Shown piece after piece: positions 50,016-60,775 of a stretch of 64,000 bases of DNA. The notes below the pieces were generated by a model. That model was given only the letters and a program-made list of their open reading frames with translations. It had not been told where the DNA came from and made no database searches. Numbering within the stretch: position 1 is the first letter of the stretch; each line of letters opens with the position of its first letter. The stretch covers positions 1 to 64,000 of the forward strand of contig NZ_BAKM01000015.1 of assembly GCF_000614185.1 (NCBI RefSeq), written 5' to 3'. Source of the stretch: Phocaeicola sartorii JCM 17136 = DSM 21941 (GTDB lineage: Bacteria > Bacteroidota > Bacteroidia > Bacteroidales > Bacteroidaceae). The position numbers and the translations under genes are program-made.

Positions 50016-50960
50016 ATGAATCCTGAATTATTGCAAAAATATATAGCCGGAAATGCTACTGAAGCCGAAAAGCAGCGTGTGACCGAATGGATACAGGAAA
50101 ATCCTGAGAACATGCGTGAATATATGGCACAACGGAAGTTGCATGACATGGCATTGTGGCGTACGGAACCTGTGGCGGAGGAGAATAGCCGGGAAAGGAA
50201 ACATTTCTCATTACGCGGAGTATGTATGGAAGCTGCCAAGATAGCAGCGGTGTTTGCGATCGTCTTGTTGGGTACACATTATTGGACAGGAAAACATCAG
50301 GTACCGGAAGACGAAACATGGCAGTCCATTCATGTGCCGGCGGGCCAACGGGCGGAATTGAGGTTGGCGGATGGTACGAAAGTCTGGTTAAACTCACGCA
50401 GTACCTTGACCTTCCCGGGTGATTTTAAAGGTGATACCCGTCAGGTGAGACTGGATGGTGAAGGATATTTTGCGGTGACAAAGAATGTGGAACAGCCTTT
50501 TATTGTAGAGACGAACAGGTGTAATGTAAAGGTGCTGGGTACAGAGTTCAATGTAATGGCTTATGCAGCGGATAGTGTATGGGAAACTTCTTTGTTGGAA
50601 GGTGCTGTCGAGATTTTAGTGCCTGGTTCGAATAACAGTGGAATGAGGTTGGAACCGAACACAATGGCCAGTTTGAGAGGCAACAGGTTGGTGAAAGGAC
50701 GCATCAAGGAGGCCGATTATTTTTTGTGGCGTGAGGGCTTGCTTTGTTTTAATGATATATCCGTACGTGATATGATAGAGAAACTGAAACTGTATTATGG
50801 GGTGGATATTGTGGTCAACAATACCCGGATTTTAAAGAACCGTTATACAGGTAAATTCCGCACGAAAGATGGGGTGGAACATGTACTGAAAGTATTGAAA
50901 CTCAATAATAAGTTTACTTATACAAAGGACGATGAGACAAATGTGATAACAATTAATTAA
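50016..50960 (+). CDS. FecR-family anti-sigma factor 2
   Basis: This is a 314-residue single-pass protein: cytoplasmic N terminus (MNPELLQKYIAGNATEAEKQ), one transmembrane helix (AAKIAAVFAIVLLGTHYW), periplasmic FecR domain (LADGTKVWLNSRSTLTFPGD, GEGYFAVTKN, VLGTEFNVMAY) and a C-terminal part that resembles an STN-interacting domain. It lies 118 bases after ECF sigma 2 and upstream of the STN-containing SusC, so a SusC-FecR-sigma relay is likely. Confidence 0.93.
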   Translation: MNPELLQKYIAGNATEAEKQRVTEWIQENPENMREYMAQRKLHDMALWRTEPVAEENSRERKHFSLRGVCMEAAKIAAVFAIVLLGTHYWTGKHQVPEDETWQSIHVPAGQRAELRLADGTKVWLNSRSTLTFPGDFKGDTRQVRLDGEGYFAVTKNVEQPFIVETNRCNVKVLGTEFNVMAYAADSVWETSLLEGAVEILVPGSNNSGMRLEPNTMASLRGNRLVKGRIKEADYFLWREGLLCFNDISVRDMIEKLKLYYGVDIVVNNTRILKNRYTGKFRTKDGVEHVLKVLKLNNKFTYTKDDETNVITIN

Positions 50961-51011
50961 CCCTTAAAAAAGAATATGCCTATGAAATAACACACCTGGT
51001 CTAAAAAAGAA

Positions 51012-51039
51012 ATGGGATAGTGCTGCAACACCATCCCAT
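51012..51039. terminator. Hairpin between fecR 2 and susC 2
   Basis: ATGGGATAGTG at 51012-51022 pairs with CACCATCCCAT at 51029-51039 with one mismatch. It lies 50 bases after fecR and may limit read-through into susC. There is no T tract. Confidence 0.45.
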
Positions 51040-51114
51040 GGAAAAGTCAATTACGCATTGACAATTTTTTCTCAAATAATCTTAAGTTGAACCTAAAATT
51101 AGTAATGCAAATAT

Positions 51115-54100
51115 ATGAAAAATATTTTGTATCAGGAATCTATTGTAGAAATTAAACATTTATTCCGTATGATGAGAAACACACTCTTAGCCCTGTTTGT
51201 CTTTGCCGGAACAGCTTTTGCCACTGAGTCTTATTCTCAGACAATGAAGGTGACTGTTGTGGCGGATAACGTGTCAACAGGCAAGGTAATCAGTGAAATA
51301 GAAAAACAGACAGATTATCTGTTTGTGTATAATGTGAACGAGGTGAATCTGAAGCGCAATGTGAAGGTGAATGCGCAGAACAAATCTGTAGCCGAAGTGC
51401 TGAATAAGATTTTTGAAGGTACTGATATTTATTATGCCATGGAGGGCAAGAATATCATGCTGATGAGCAAGGCGAAAGATGGGGAAGCTGCCCAACAGGC
51501 AAATAAAGTGACAGGTATTGTGAAAGATGCGAATGGTGAGCCGGTAATCGGTGCCAATGTAACGGTGAAAGGTCAGTCAATAGGTACGATAACAGATATA
51601 GATGGGCGGTTTGTGTTGGATGCCCCGAAAGATGCCGTTTTACAGATTACGTATATCGGGTATGTTTCTCAAGAAGTGAAAGTTTCTGGAAAGAAAGAAC
51701 TTACTATTGTATTGAAGGAAGATACCAGGACCTTGGACGAAGTGGTGGTGGTTGGATTTGGTACGCAAAAGAAGGTGAATCTGACAGGAGCTGTAGGGCT
51801 TGCTACAGCTAAGGAATTAGAATCTCGTCCTGTAACCTCTGCTACACAAGCCCTGCAAGGATTGGTACCCGGTTTGCAGATATCAACGAGTTCGGGTGAA
51901 CTGGACAAGACCGCAGATATCAGTATCCGTGGTACAGGAACTATTGGTGAGGGTTCCAGCGGTGCACCTCTTATTCTAATTGACGGAATGGAAGGAGATT
52001 TGAATACAGTCAATCCTCAAGATATAGAAAATATTTCTGTATTGAAAGATGCTGCGGCATCATCCATCTATGGTTCCCGGGCACCCTTCGGCGTAATTCT
52101 GGTGACTACCAAATCGGGCAAAAAAGGAAAGACTTCTGTAAATTATAACAATAGCTTCCGTATATCTACTCCTGTAAATATGCCGAAGATGATGGATTCC
52201 TACACTTTTGCAAACTTTATGAACGCCGGTTCGCTTAATCAGGGTGGTGGGCTTATCTTTACAGAAGACCTGATGCAGGATATGCTGGATTGGCAAGCTG
52301 CCGGAGGTGGAAGTACGGGGGGAGTAAAAGCTTCATCCAACGGTCAATGGGGTAAACCAGACTATGATCCATTTACAACAGCTTGGGCTAATACAAATTG
52401 GTATGATGAAGTTTACAAATCTTCAAGTTTTTCTCAAGAACATAACGTTAGTCTAAATGGAGGAAGTGATATTGTAGCTTATTATGCTTCTTTCAATTAT
52501 TTGGGTCAAGGAGGACTTTTGAAAGCTGGTGACGATGGACTTCATCGTTACAATGTAACAGCTAAAATCAATGCTGATTTGACTCAATGGTTAAAATTCA
52601 ATTACAGTACCCGTTTTACTCGTAATGATGTATGGCGTCCTACCAGTTTCAACAGTTCTTTTTATGACCAGTTAGGAAGAGCTACTTGGCCTAATATGCC
52701 TGTAAAAGATCCCAATGGCTATTATACCAATAATGGTTGGACTAATCCAGTCCAAAACCTTGTTGAAGGTGGAAAACGTAATGCACAAACAGACCGTCTT
52801 TATCAACAAGCGTCTTTAGTAATTGAACCGATCAAAAACTGGATTACACATGTGGAGTTTAATTACAGTATAATGAACTCATCGGTAAAAGAAACTTCAA
52901 TTCCTACTTATAATCATGATGTGGAAGGCAATTTAATAGATACTCATGGTACGTCTTATCTTTATCAAGATCAGACTAAAGAGAACTATCTGAACCTAAA
53001 TATTTATAGTGAGTATTCCCAATCTTTTAATAATGCCCATAATGCAAAAGTTATGCTTGGCTTCCAGACAGAAGATATGAAACAGGAATTTTCTTCTACA
53101 AAAAAGTATGGTGTAATGATGGGGGGGATGCCTTATTTTGATGTCACAACCGGATTGGACGGACAAGGTAACCCCAAAGCGACAGAAGCGGGTGGAAATG
53201 GGAAAAGATGGAAAACGGCAGGTTTCTTCGGTCGCTTGAATTACGATTATCTGGGACGTTATTTGGCGGAAATCAATATGCGATATGACGGTTCCTCCGT
53301 TTCCGTCGGGGAAGCCGCTGGCAATGGTCGCCTTCATTCTCTTTAGGTTGGAACATCGCTCAAGAAAAATTTTGGGAGTCTCTGACTGATGTAGCCAATA
53401 CATTGAAATTGCGTGTTTCTTATGGCGAGTTGGGTAATCAGAACACAACAGTATGGTACCCCACCTATCGTGATATGATACTAAAGTCTTCTAATGGAAC
53501 ATGGTTGCAAGATGGAGTGAAACCTAATACAGCAGAGCCGGGAAATTTGGTCAGCAATTCTTTGACTTGGGAAAAGGTTCGTACTTGGGATATCGGTTTT
53601 GATTATGGCTTTCTCAGTAATCGTTTGACAGGTAGTTTTGATTACTATATTCGTTATACGGATGGTATGGTAGGGCCTGCACCTGAACTCCCATCTACTT
53701 TGGGTACAGCTGCTCCTAAAACCAACAATTGTAATTTAAGAACGAATGGATGGGAACTATCTATTGGATGGAGAGACCGTTTGAAAAACGGGTTTGGATA
53801 TAGTGCTAATTTAACTCTTTCCGATGCTAAAACAATTGTTACCAGCTATCCGAGCAACGCAACAAATACGATCGGTTTGAACAAATACGTTGAAGGACGC
53901 GAAGTGGGCGAGATTTGGGGATTGGAAACAATAGGAATAGCAAAATCTGAAAATGAAATGCAGGCTCATCTCCTTTCCCTTCCTAATGGAGGACAGGATG
54001 CGATTGGTTCCAAATGGTCTGCTGGTGATATTATGTATCGTGATTTGAATGGAGATGGAAAAATATCTAAAAGTGCGGGTACATTAGATGATCATGGAGA

Positions 54101-54662
54101 TTTGAAAGTAATAGGCAATAGTACTCCTAGATATTTCTTTGGTATTGACTTGAATGCTGATTGGAAAGGATTCGACATACGTTTATTCTTTCAAGGTGTA
54201 ATGAAGCGTGATTTTTGGGGTACAAAAAATTTCTGTGGTTATTTGTTTGGTGCTTATGGAACTCAAAGTATGTGGGGGGCTCGTGGACTTAAGGAACATG
54301 AGGATTATTTTCGTGCGGAGGATATAGGATTGTCAGGTCATACCATTCCTGCAAATCTTGACGCTTATTATCCTCGTCCTATTTTCTCCGAAGGAGGTAA
54401 GAACCAAGAAATTCAGACACGTTATTTGCAAGATGCATCCTATATCCGTTTAAAAAATTTCCAGTTAGGTTATACTTTCCCGGCAAAATGGATGAAAAGT
54501 ATGGGGTTGACCAGATGCCGTGTGTTTGTTTCCGGAGAAAATCTTTGGACTGGAACATCGTTGTCTTCTTTGTTTGATCCGGAAACAATTAGTGGCGGTA
54601 ATGGTGGTAATGCTTATCCGTTATCAAGCACCTGGTCTTTTGGCTTAAGTTTAACACTTTAA
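51115..54662 (+). CDS. SusC-like TonB-dependent transporter 2 with STN domain, frameshifted
   Basis: This outer-membrane importer of about 1180 residues has a signal peptide ending TESYSQ, an STN domain (SEIEKQTDYLFVYNVNEVNL), a carboxypeptidase-D-like domain, DEVVVVGFGTQKK, plug and barrel ending SFGLSLTL. The frame breaks near 53297: CCTCCGTTTCC becomes SSRFRRGSRWQWSPSFSLGW if one C is restored (CCTCCCGTTTCC). A second Met at 51169 (MMRNTLLALF) could be the start. It forms a pair with the SusD at 54676. Confidence 0.93.
51616..51704 (+). repeat. 89-bp perfect repeat, copy 2 (in susC 2)
   Basis: This is identical in inverted orientation to 43718-43806. The two copies lie 8 kb apart and enclose both ECF/FecR pairs and the HU/VapE module. 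Confidence 0.9.
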
Positions 54663-54675
54663 TAATACGTATACA

Positions 54676-56727
54676 ATGAAAACAAAACATATATTCTTAT
54701 CTGTACTAATCGCTTCATCAGGATTTGCATTTACAGCTTGCGATGGCTATTTGGATGAAGTACCTGAGGCATCTATTTCCCCGGAAGTATATTTTACAGA
54801 GGCAACCCACATTCAAGCCTCTGCAGATAATTTGTACGCTGATATTCTTCCCTCTCACGGAACTGGAAATACATACGGCATCTACAAAGATGATGCAACA
54901 ACGGACAATCAAATAGAGGTTACAGCTCCCAATCGTTTTACTTCCACTTTGTGGAAAGTGGACAATGCGGAAACCAGTAATTGGAACTTCGATAAAATAT
55001 ACAAGATCAATTTTGTATTATCGAATGTGTTGCCTAAATTTGGGGATAATAATGCTGATGGAAACGACTTGAGCGGCAATGCCAATACCATCAATGGTGA
55101 TCTTAACAGCATAAAACACTATATCGGTGAATTATTTTTCCTACGTGCTTGTGAATACTTTAAACGTTATCAGCTGTTTGGAGATTTTCCCATAATTACC
55201 CACCCATTGCCGGATGACAAAGAAGCATTGAGTGAGGCCAGTAAACGGTTTCCACGCAATGAAGTGGCTCGCTTTATTCTGAGTGATTTGGATAAAGCTA
55301 TTACTTTATTAAATGCCAAAAGTATGCCGACAACCAGAATTAACACAGACGCTGCCATATTATTAAAATCACGCGTAGCTTTGTTTGAAGGTACTTGGTT
55401 GAAATATTTCAAAAATACGGCTTTTGTGCCTAATGGTGACGGCTGGCCAGGTAAATCTAAAGATTATAATTCCGTTTATCAGTATCCGAGTGGAAACATT
55501 GACAACGAGATAGATTATTTTCTAGAAATCGCCATGGATACATCTAAAGATATTGCAGAACGGTTTAAAAACAAGCTAACGGAAAATACGGGTGTCCTGC
55601 AACAGTCAACCGATGAATCGGCTAATCCATATTTTGACATGTTTGCCCAGGAAGATCTGTCTTCTGTAGATGAGGTGCTATTATGGCGTAAATATGCCTA
55701 TAATCTGGTGCAACATAATGTGAATGTTTGTGCTAGTTGGGGAAACAATGGAGTGGGGGTCACTCGGAGCTTTGTGAATAACTTTTTGATGGCTGATGGC
55801 ACACCGGTCTATACGCACGGTAATTATACAGATGGAGACGGATATTATATGGGGGATAAAACTATACACGACGTTCGTCAGAACAGAGACAGCCGATTGG
55901 TGATTTTCTTGAAAGAACCCGGACAGCATAATATATTGATTAAAGATGTGATTGGTGAAACAGCTAATATTGAAGAAACGTATCCGTTGATTACAATTAC
56001 AGATGGTGCCCGCCGTTATGTGACAGGATATGCTATACGTAAAGGAGGTCCTTTTCACCAGAAATATTATTCAAACTCAAAAGGATATACAGCCTCTATT
56101 GCTTATCGTGCGACAGAAGCCTTGTTGAATTACATGGAAGCCAGTTATGAAAAGAAGGGTACTTTGGACGGAACAGCGACCGAATATTGGAAAATTATTC
56201 GCCGTCGTTCTCATGTAGATGAGGATTTTCAAAAAACCATTGCTTTAACGGATATGAGTAAAGAAGCAGAAAATGATTGGGGAGCGTATTCCGGTGGTAA
56301 GTTAATAGACGCAACTCTCTATAACATACGTCGTGAGCGCCGATGCGAATTTATGGCGGATGGGCTTCGTTATATGGACTTATGCCGTTGGCGTGCTATG
56401 GACCAGTTGATTGAACATCCTTATATACCGGAAGGTTTCCATTTATGGAACACTCCCATGCAGGCTTGGTATACAGATTTGCTGTATGATGGATCAGACG
56501 CGTCCAATGTTTCTTCACCTAATGTCAGCGAATACTTGCGCCCTTACCAGAAGAATTCTAAACAGACCTGTTATAATGGTTTTACTTGGCGTATGGCTCA
56601 TTATCTGCACCCCATTATGGTCAAGCAGTTTTTGATCACCGCTCCCGATAACAAAACAGTAGAAAATTCTCCTATCTATCAAAATCCATATTGGCCCATA
56701 GTACCGGATATGCCTGCTGAAAAATAA
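54676..56727 (+). CDS. SusD-like outer-membrane glycan-binding lipoprotein 2
   Basis: This 683-residue RagB/SusD-family lipoprotein has lipobox FAFTACDG. Family segments include LFFLRACEYFKRYQLFGDFP, and near the C terminus NIRRERRCEFMADGLRYMDL. It starts 14 bases after susC 2. A perfect 12-bp hairpin follows at 56733-56766. Little sequence resemblance to the first SusD is apparent, so the two loci probably take up different glycans. Confidence 0.93.
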   Translation: MKTKHIFLSVLIASSGFAFTACDGYLDEVPEASISPEVYFTEATHIQASADNLYADILPSHGTGNTYGIYKDDATTDNQIEVTAPNRFTSTLWKVDNAETSNWNFDKIYKINFVLSNVLPKFGDNNADGNDLSGNANTINGDLNSIKHYIGELFFLRACEYFKRYQLFGDFPIITHPLPDDKEALSEASKRFPRNEVARFILSDLDKAITLLNAKSMPTTRINTDAAILLKSRVALFEGTWLKYFKNTAFVPNGDGWPGKSKDYNSVYQYPSGNIDNEIDYFLEIAMDTSKDIAERFKNKLTENTGVLQQSTDESANPYFDMFAQEDLSSVDEVLLWRKYAYNLVQHNVNVCASWGNNGVGVTRSFVNNFLMADGTPVYTHGNYTDGDGYYMGDKTIHDVRQNRDSRLVIFLKEPGQHNILIKDVIGETANIEETYPLITITDGARRYVTGYAIRKGGPFHQKYYSNSKGYTASIAYRATEALLNYMEASYEKKGTLDGTATEYWKIIRRRSHVDEDFQKTIALTDMSKEAENDWGAYSGGKLIDATLYNIRRERRCEFMADGLRYMDLCRWRAMDQLIEHPYIPEGFHLWNTPMQAWYTDLLYDGSDASNVSSPNVSEYLRPYQKNSKQTCYNGFTWRMAHYLHPIMVKQFLITAPDNKTVENSPIYQNPYWPIVPDMPAEK

Positions 56728-56732
56728 GTTTC

Positions 56733-56766
56733 AGGGCATTCCAATCATAAAATCTTGGAATGCCCT
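56733..56766. terminator. Hairpin after susD 2
   Basis: AGGGCATTCCAA at 56733-56744 pairs perfectly with TTGGAATGCCCT at 56755-56766 across a 10-base loop. It directly follows the susD stop. There is no T tract, so it could attenuate transcription into the GH2 gene or protect the susCD message. Confidence 0.6.
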
Positions 56767-56940
56767 AATAACTTGATATCATACGACTGATAAGAAAAGA
56801 GTAGCCATTGTATGTACTTTTTGTACGATAATACAGGTATTGCAACTAAATTCCATGTCTGCAACTCTTTATAATTCCGATATTTGCGTAATAAACGAGC
56901 CGACACAAATCGGTGTTCATTCTTTATAATAATGTATCAA

Positions 56941-59418
56941 ATGAAAAACATCATTATCGCTTTCTTCTTGATGCTTGCTCCTGTCGGAGTAACAGCCCAA
57001 TATCAGAAAGCACAGGAAAAAGCTCCTCTGGTCAATGTACCTTTGGAAAATTTTGCATCACAGCAGAAAGTCCTTTTTAACTTTGGCTGGAAATTCCAGT
57101 TGGTTACAAACGAGAATAAAAATACCGATTTCGCCTCTCCTGCCTTGGATGACTCTTCCTGGCGTACACTGGACCTTCCTCATGATTTCCAGTTCGAACA
57201 ACCCTGGACTGAAAATGGTGGAGGTGCACGCGGATTCAAACCCATGTGCGAAGGATGGTACCGCAAGTCTTTCCCTACCGATCCGTCGTGGAAAGGGAAA
57301 CGGGTGGTCCTGGATTTCGGAGGTATCATTTATCTGGGCGATGTCTATCTGAACGGTACCAAAATAGCCTCGACAGATTATGGATACGTGGGACTTGAAG
57401 CGGACCTTACCCCTTTTCTGCGTCACGACGGAGAAAACGTGGTAGCCGTCTATGCCTCCACCGGTCCCAAGAAAGGCTCACGCTGGTACACGGGAGGCGG
57501 TCTGTTCCGTGATGTGTATCTGCAGGTGCAGAATCCCACACACATCGCCCGCCACGGGGTGTATATCACCACTCCCGAAGTTTCCTCCTCCCGGGCAACG
57601 GTAGCCGTACAGGTTGAGGTGGACGGCTGGCAGAAGCATGATGTACGGGTACGGACCACCCTCCGCAATCCGGAAGGTGTCATAGTGGGCTCCGTGCAAT
57701 CCGGTATGCCCGAACATACGCACCAGACCTGCACGGAAGTGAAATTACCGGCGCTTACTCTGGAGAATCCGCAACTTTGGTCATGTGAGTTCCCACAACT
57801 CTACAATGCTGAAGTGGTGGTGACGGCAGACGGTATGGTGGTGGACAGCCTGACCGAACAGTTCGGTATCCGCAGTCTGGAATTCTCACCGGAGTTCGGT
57901 TTCAAGCTTAACGGGAAAAAGATATTCCTGCAGGGCAATGCCAACCATCATGATCTGGGCGCACTGGGAGCCGCCAGTTACGACAGGGCCATCGAACGCA
58001 TGATGCTGCAACTCAAATCTTTCGGTTATAACTGCATCCGCTGCTCACATAATCCGTACAGTGACAGTTTTGCCCGCATTGCAGACCGTGTGGGGATGCT
58101 GGTGGTGGATGAACTGACGGACAAATGGAGTGACAATGACTATTGGGGCGGCCGCCAGCCGTTCACCCATATCTGGCACAAACTGATTACAGAATGGATC
58201 AAACGCGACCGTAACCGTCCGTCCATCATTTTGTGGAGCCTGGGAAACGAGCTTCAGATTCGTGAAGGATGGGCAGGTTTCGAAGGGGCCAACGACTGGG
58301 GAATCACTACCTATAACATATTCAACCAGCTGGTAAAGAGATGGGATCATACACGTCTCACCACTGTAGCCATGTTCCCCGCCCGTGCGGGAGCTATAAC
58401 CCGGCACGACAAGGAGTTCAACGACTATTTAGTGCCCCCTGAACTGGCTTGTGCCACAGAAGTGGCATCGTTTAATTACCAGTCGGACAAATATGACGCT
58501 TATTTGAAATACCGGCCGGACCTTATCCTGTTCCAGAGTGAGGCTGAAACCAGCAATCTGTTACAGCCTTATTATAATATGGACAGAAAACGGACGGTGG
58601 GCATGGCCTATTGGGGATCCGCCGAGTATTGGGGAGAATCCAACAAGTGGCCCAAGAAAGGCTGGAACTACTCCTTCTTTGACCATACCATGCGCCCTTA
58701 TCCCCAAGCCTACCTTATCAAATCGGCTTTCATGCCGGAGATTCCCGAAGTACATATCGGCGTGGTCGATGCGGCGGGGGCGGAAAGCGTCAGCTGGAAT
58801 GATGTCATAGTGGGACGCATGGCGCTGAACGAGTGCTGGAACCATACCCCGGGCAGCAGACAGTCACTCTTCACCTATACCAATGCACATTCTGTAGAGT
58901 TGTTGGTAAACGGTCAGAGCATGGGAGTCCAAGAAAACGATACGACACAGGCAAACCGGCGTAATATGATTTATTGGAAGGATGTTCCTTATGGCAACGG
59001 TGGATCTGTGGTGGCAATAGCCCGTGATAAGTCGGGCAAAGAAGTGGCTCGTCATCGTATCGAAACTGCCGGAAAAGCCGTGGCACTCCGGATTGAGGCG
59101 GAAACGCCGGCGGACTGGAAGGCGGACGGTATGGACTTGCAATATATAAACGTGACGGCTATAGACAAAAAAGGTCGTCCGGTATGGGACTACAACGAGC
59201 CGCTTGCTTTACAAATGGAAGGTGCGGCACGGTTGGTGGCATTGGATAACGGGGATCATTATACGGACGAGCTCTTTCATGGCATAACTTCCAAACGAAT
59301 GTATCAGGGAAGGATGCAGATCATTCTCCGAAGTGATCAGAAGGCTGGGAATGTTACGGTCAAAGTATCTTCAGCTGGATTGAAAGGCACACTTCGGTTG
59401 AAAACGATAAACGAATGA
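56941..59418 (+). CDS. GH2-family beta-galactosidase-type enzyme
   Basis: This roughly 825-residue exported enzyme has signal peptide MKNIIIAFFLMLAPVGVTAQ. The GH2 sugar-binding domain (GWYRKSFPTDPSWKGKRVVL), Ig domain and TIM barrel are intact. The acid/base Glu is in ILWSLGNELQIREGW and the nucleophile Glu probably in LILFQSEAETSN. The C-terminal DUF4982-like domain (VELLVNGQSMG) and a further Ig-like domain follow. The frame is unbroken. The start could also be ATG 56932, three codons earlier. Activity may be beta-galactosidase or another exo-beta-glycosidase. It overlaps the next gene by 4 bases (ATGA). Confidence 0.9.
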   Translation: MKNIIIAFFLMLAPVGVTAQYQKAQEKAPLVNVPLENFASQQKVLFNFGWKFQLVTNENKNTDFASPALDDSSWRTLDLPHDFQFEQPWTENGGGARGFKPMCEGWYRKSFPTDPSWKGKRVVLDFGGIIYLGDVYLNGTKIASTDYGYVGLEADLTPFLRHDGENVVAVYASTGPKKGSRWYTGGGLFRDVYLQVQNPTHIARHGVYITTPEVSSSRATVAVQVEVDGWQKHDVRVRTTLRNPEGVIVGSVQSGMPEHTHQTCTEVKLPALTLENPQLWSCEFPQLYNAEVVVTADGMVVDSLTEQFGIRSLEFSPEFGFKLNGKKIFLQGNANHHDLGALGAASYDRAIERMMLQLKSFGYNCIRCSHNPYSDSFARIADRVGMLVVDELTDKWSDNDYWGGRQPFTHIWHKLITEWIKRDRNRPSIILWSLGNELQIREGWAGFEGANDWGITTYNIFNQLVKRWDHTRLTTVAMFPARAGAITRHDKEFNDYLVPPELACATEVASFNYQSDKYDAYLKYRPDLILFQSEAETSNLLQPYYNMDRKRTVGMAYWGSAEYWGESNKWPKKGWNYSFFDHTMRPYPQAYLIKSAFMPEIPEVHIGVVDAAGAESVSWNDVIVGRMALNECWNHTPGSRQSLFTYTNAHSVELLVNGQSMGVQENDTTQANRRNMIYWKDVPYGNGGSVVAIARDKSGKEVARHRIETAGKAVALRIEAETPADWKADGMDLQYINVTAIDKKGRPVWDYNEPLALQMEGAARLVALDNGDHYTDELFHGITSKRMYQGRMQIILRSDQKAGNVTVKVSSAGLKGTLRLKTINE

Positions 59419-60673
59419 AAGGATATATGAAAAAAATACTTATTTTATTAATACTTATACTGTCAATCAAGTCTTCCTTCGTTACATACGGGCAGGTCTG
59501 GAATTTTGATATGACTAAACCGCAACCTAAATATAATGATGAAGTGGGGTATGGTTATGATCGGAATACTTCTGCTGTATCTGAAAAACAGAAACATCCT
59601 ATGTTTTTTTCTGTAAAAGTACCCGAAGGGGACTATAAAGTAACAGTGACAATAGGAAACAAGCAATATGCAGGTGTAACAGTTTTAAGGGCTGAAACCC
59701 GACGTTTGGTGGTGGAACGTATGATAACAAAGAAAGGTGAGCTTCGTGATGTGACATTCAATGTTAATGTACGGACTCCATACATTGATGGAAAAAATAC
59801 AGTAGGATTACAAATGCGGGAAAGAAAAGATTGGGGTTGGGACAATCGTTTAACGTTGGAATTCAATGGAAATTCTCCTGCTGTGAGTCATATCCGAATA
59901 GAATCCAATCATCCTAAAATGAAAATTTGGCTTTGTGGCAATTCCACCGTAACTGATCAGGATAATGAGCCTTATACCAGTTGGGGACAAATACTTCCCT
60001 ATTGGTTCGATGAAAATGTTGCTGTTGAGAATATGGCAATGAGTGGTTTGCGTACCACCTCGTTTATCGAACAAAACAGATTGGCAAAAATTGTACAAGA
60101 AGTGAAATGTGGTGATTATGTTCTGATAGAGTTCGGGCACAATGATGAAAAGGACGATATCCCGGGTAGTGGAGCATGGTATAATTTTACATATAATCTA
60201 AAGAAGTTTATAGATTATCTGCGACCTAAAGGTGCACATATTATATTGGCTACTCCTACAGAACGTCGTAATTTTATAAATGGAAAAATTTGTGGCACTC
60301 ATGGTGAATATCCGGTGGCTATCCGTACACTTGCAGAGCGTGAATGTTTGCCACTTATAGATCTTACAAAATCTACTACTGAACTATATAATGCGATGGG
60401 AGATTCACTTAGTAAAAGACTTTTCGTGCATTTCCCGGCCAATTCTTATTCAGGACAAGACAAAGAACTTAAGGATGATACACACAGCAATGCTTTTGGA
60501 GCGTATGAAATATGTAACTGGTCGTTATGGGGTTAAAATCTAACAATGTTGAACTTGTGAAATACCTTCGTTCAAATTGGCGGGATTTTCACTATTATAA
60601 TTATGATGATTGGCAAAAATTTTATTGGCCTATGACACCAATAAATAAGTTGGAAAAGCCTGCTGGTGACTGA
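59415..60673 (+). CDS. Rhamnogalacturonan-acetylesterase-like SGNH enzyme, frameshifted
   Basis: This exported protein has an N-terminal galactose-binding-like beta domain (WNFDMTKPQPKYNDEVGYGY) and a C-terminal SGNH domain of the rhamnogalacturonan acetylesterase (CE12) type: IWLCGNSTVTDQ in place of GDST, MSGLRTTSF, YVLIEFGHNDEKDD and DDTHSNAFGAYEI. The usual block-I Ser is kept in CGNSTV. The apparent stop at 60536 is caused by one lost A near 60515 (TGTAACTGG to TGTAAACTGG). Repair continues as YEICKLVVMGLKSNNVELVK to a stop at 60673. The length is then 419 residues. It overlaps the GH2 stop by 4 bases. Confidence 0.85.
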
Positions 60674-60775
60674 ACTTTAAGAAGATATGATTATCAATAC
60701 GTTTTGTAATGTAAGAAAGTATTTATAGTCTATTCGGAATTCATAAAAATAACAATCGGATATCATTGGAAAAAC

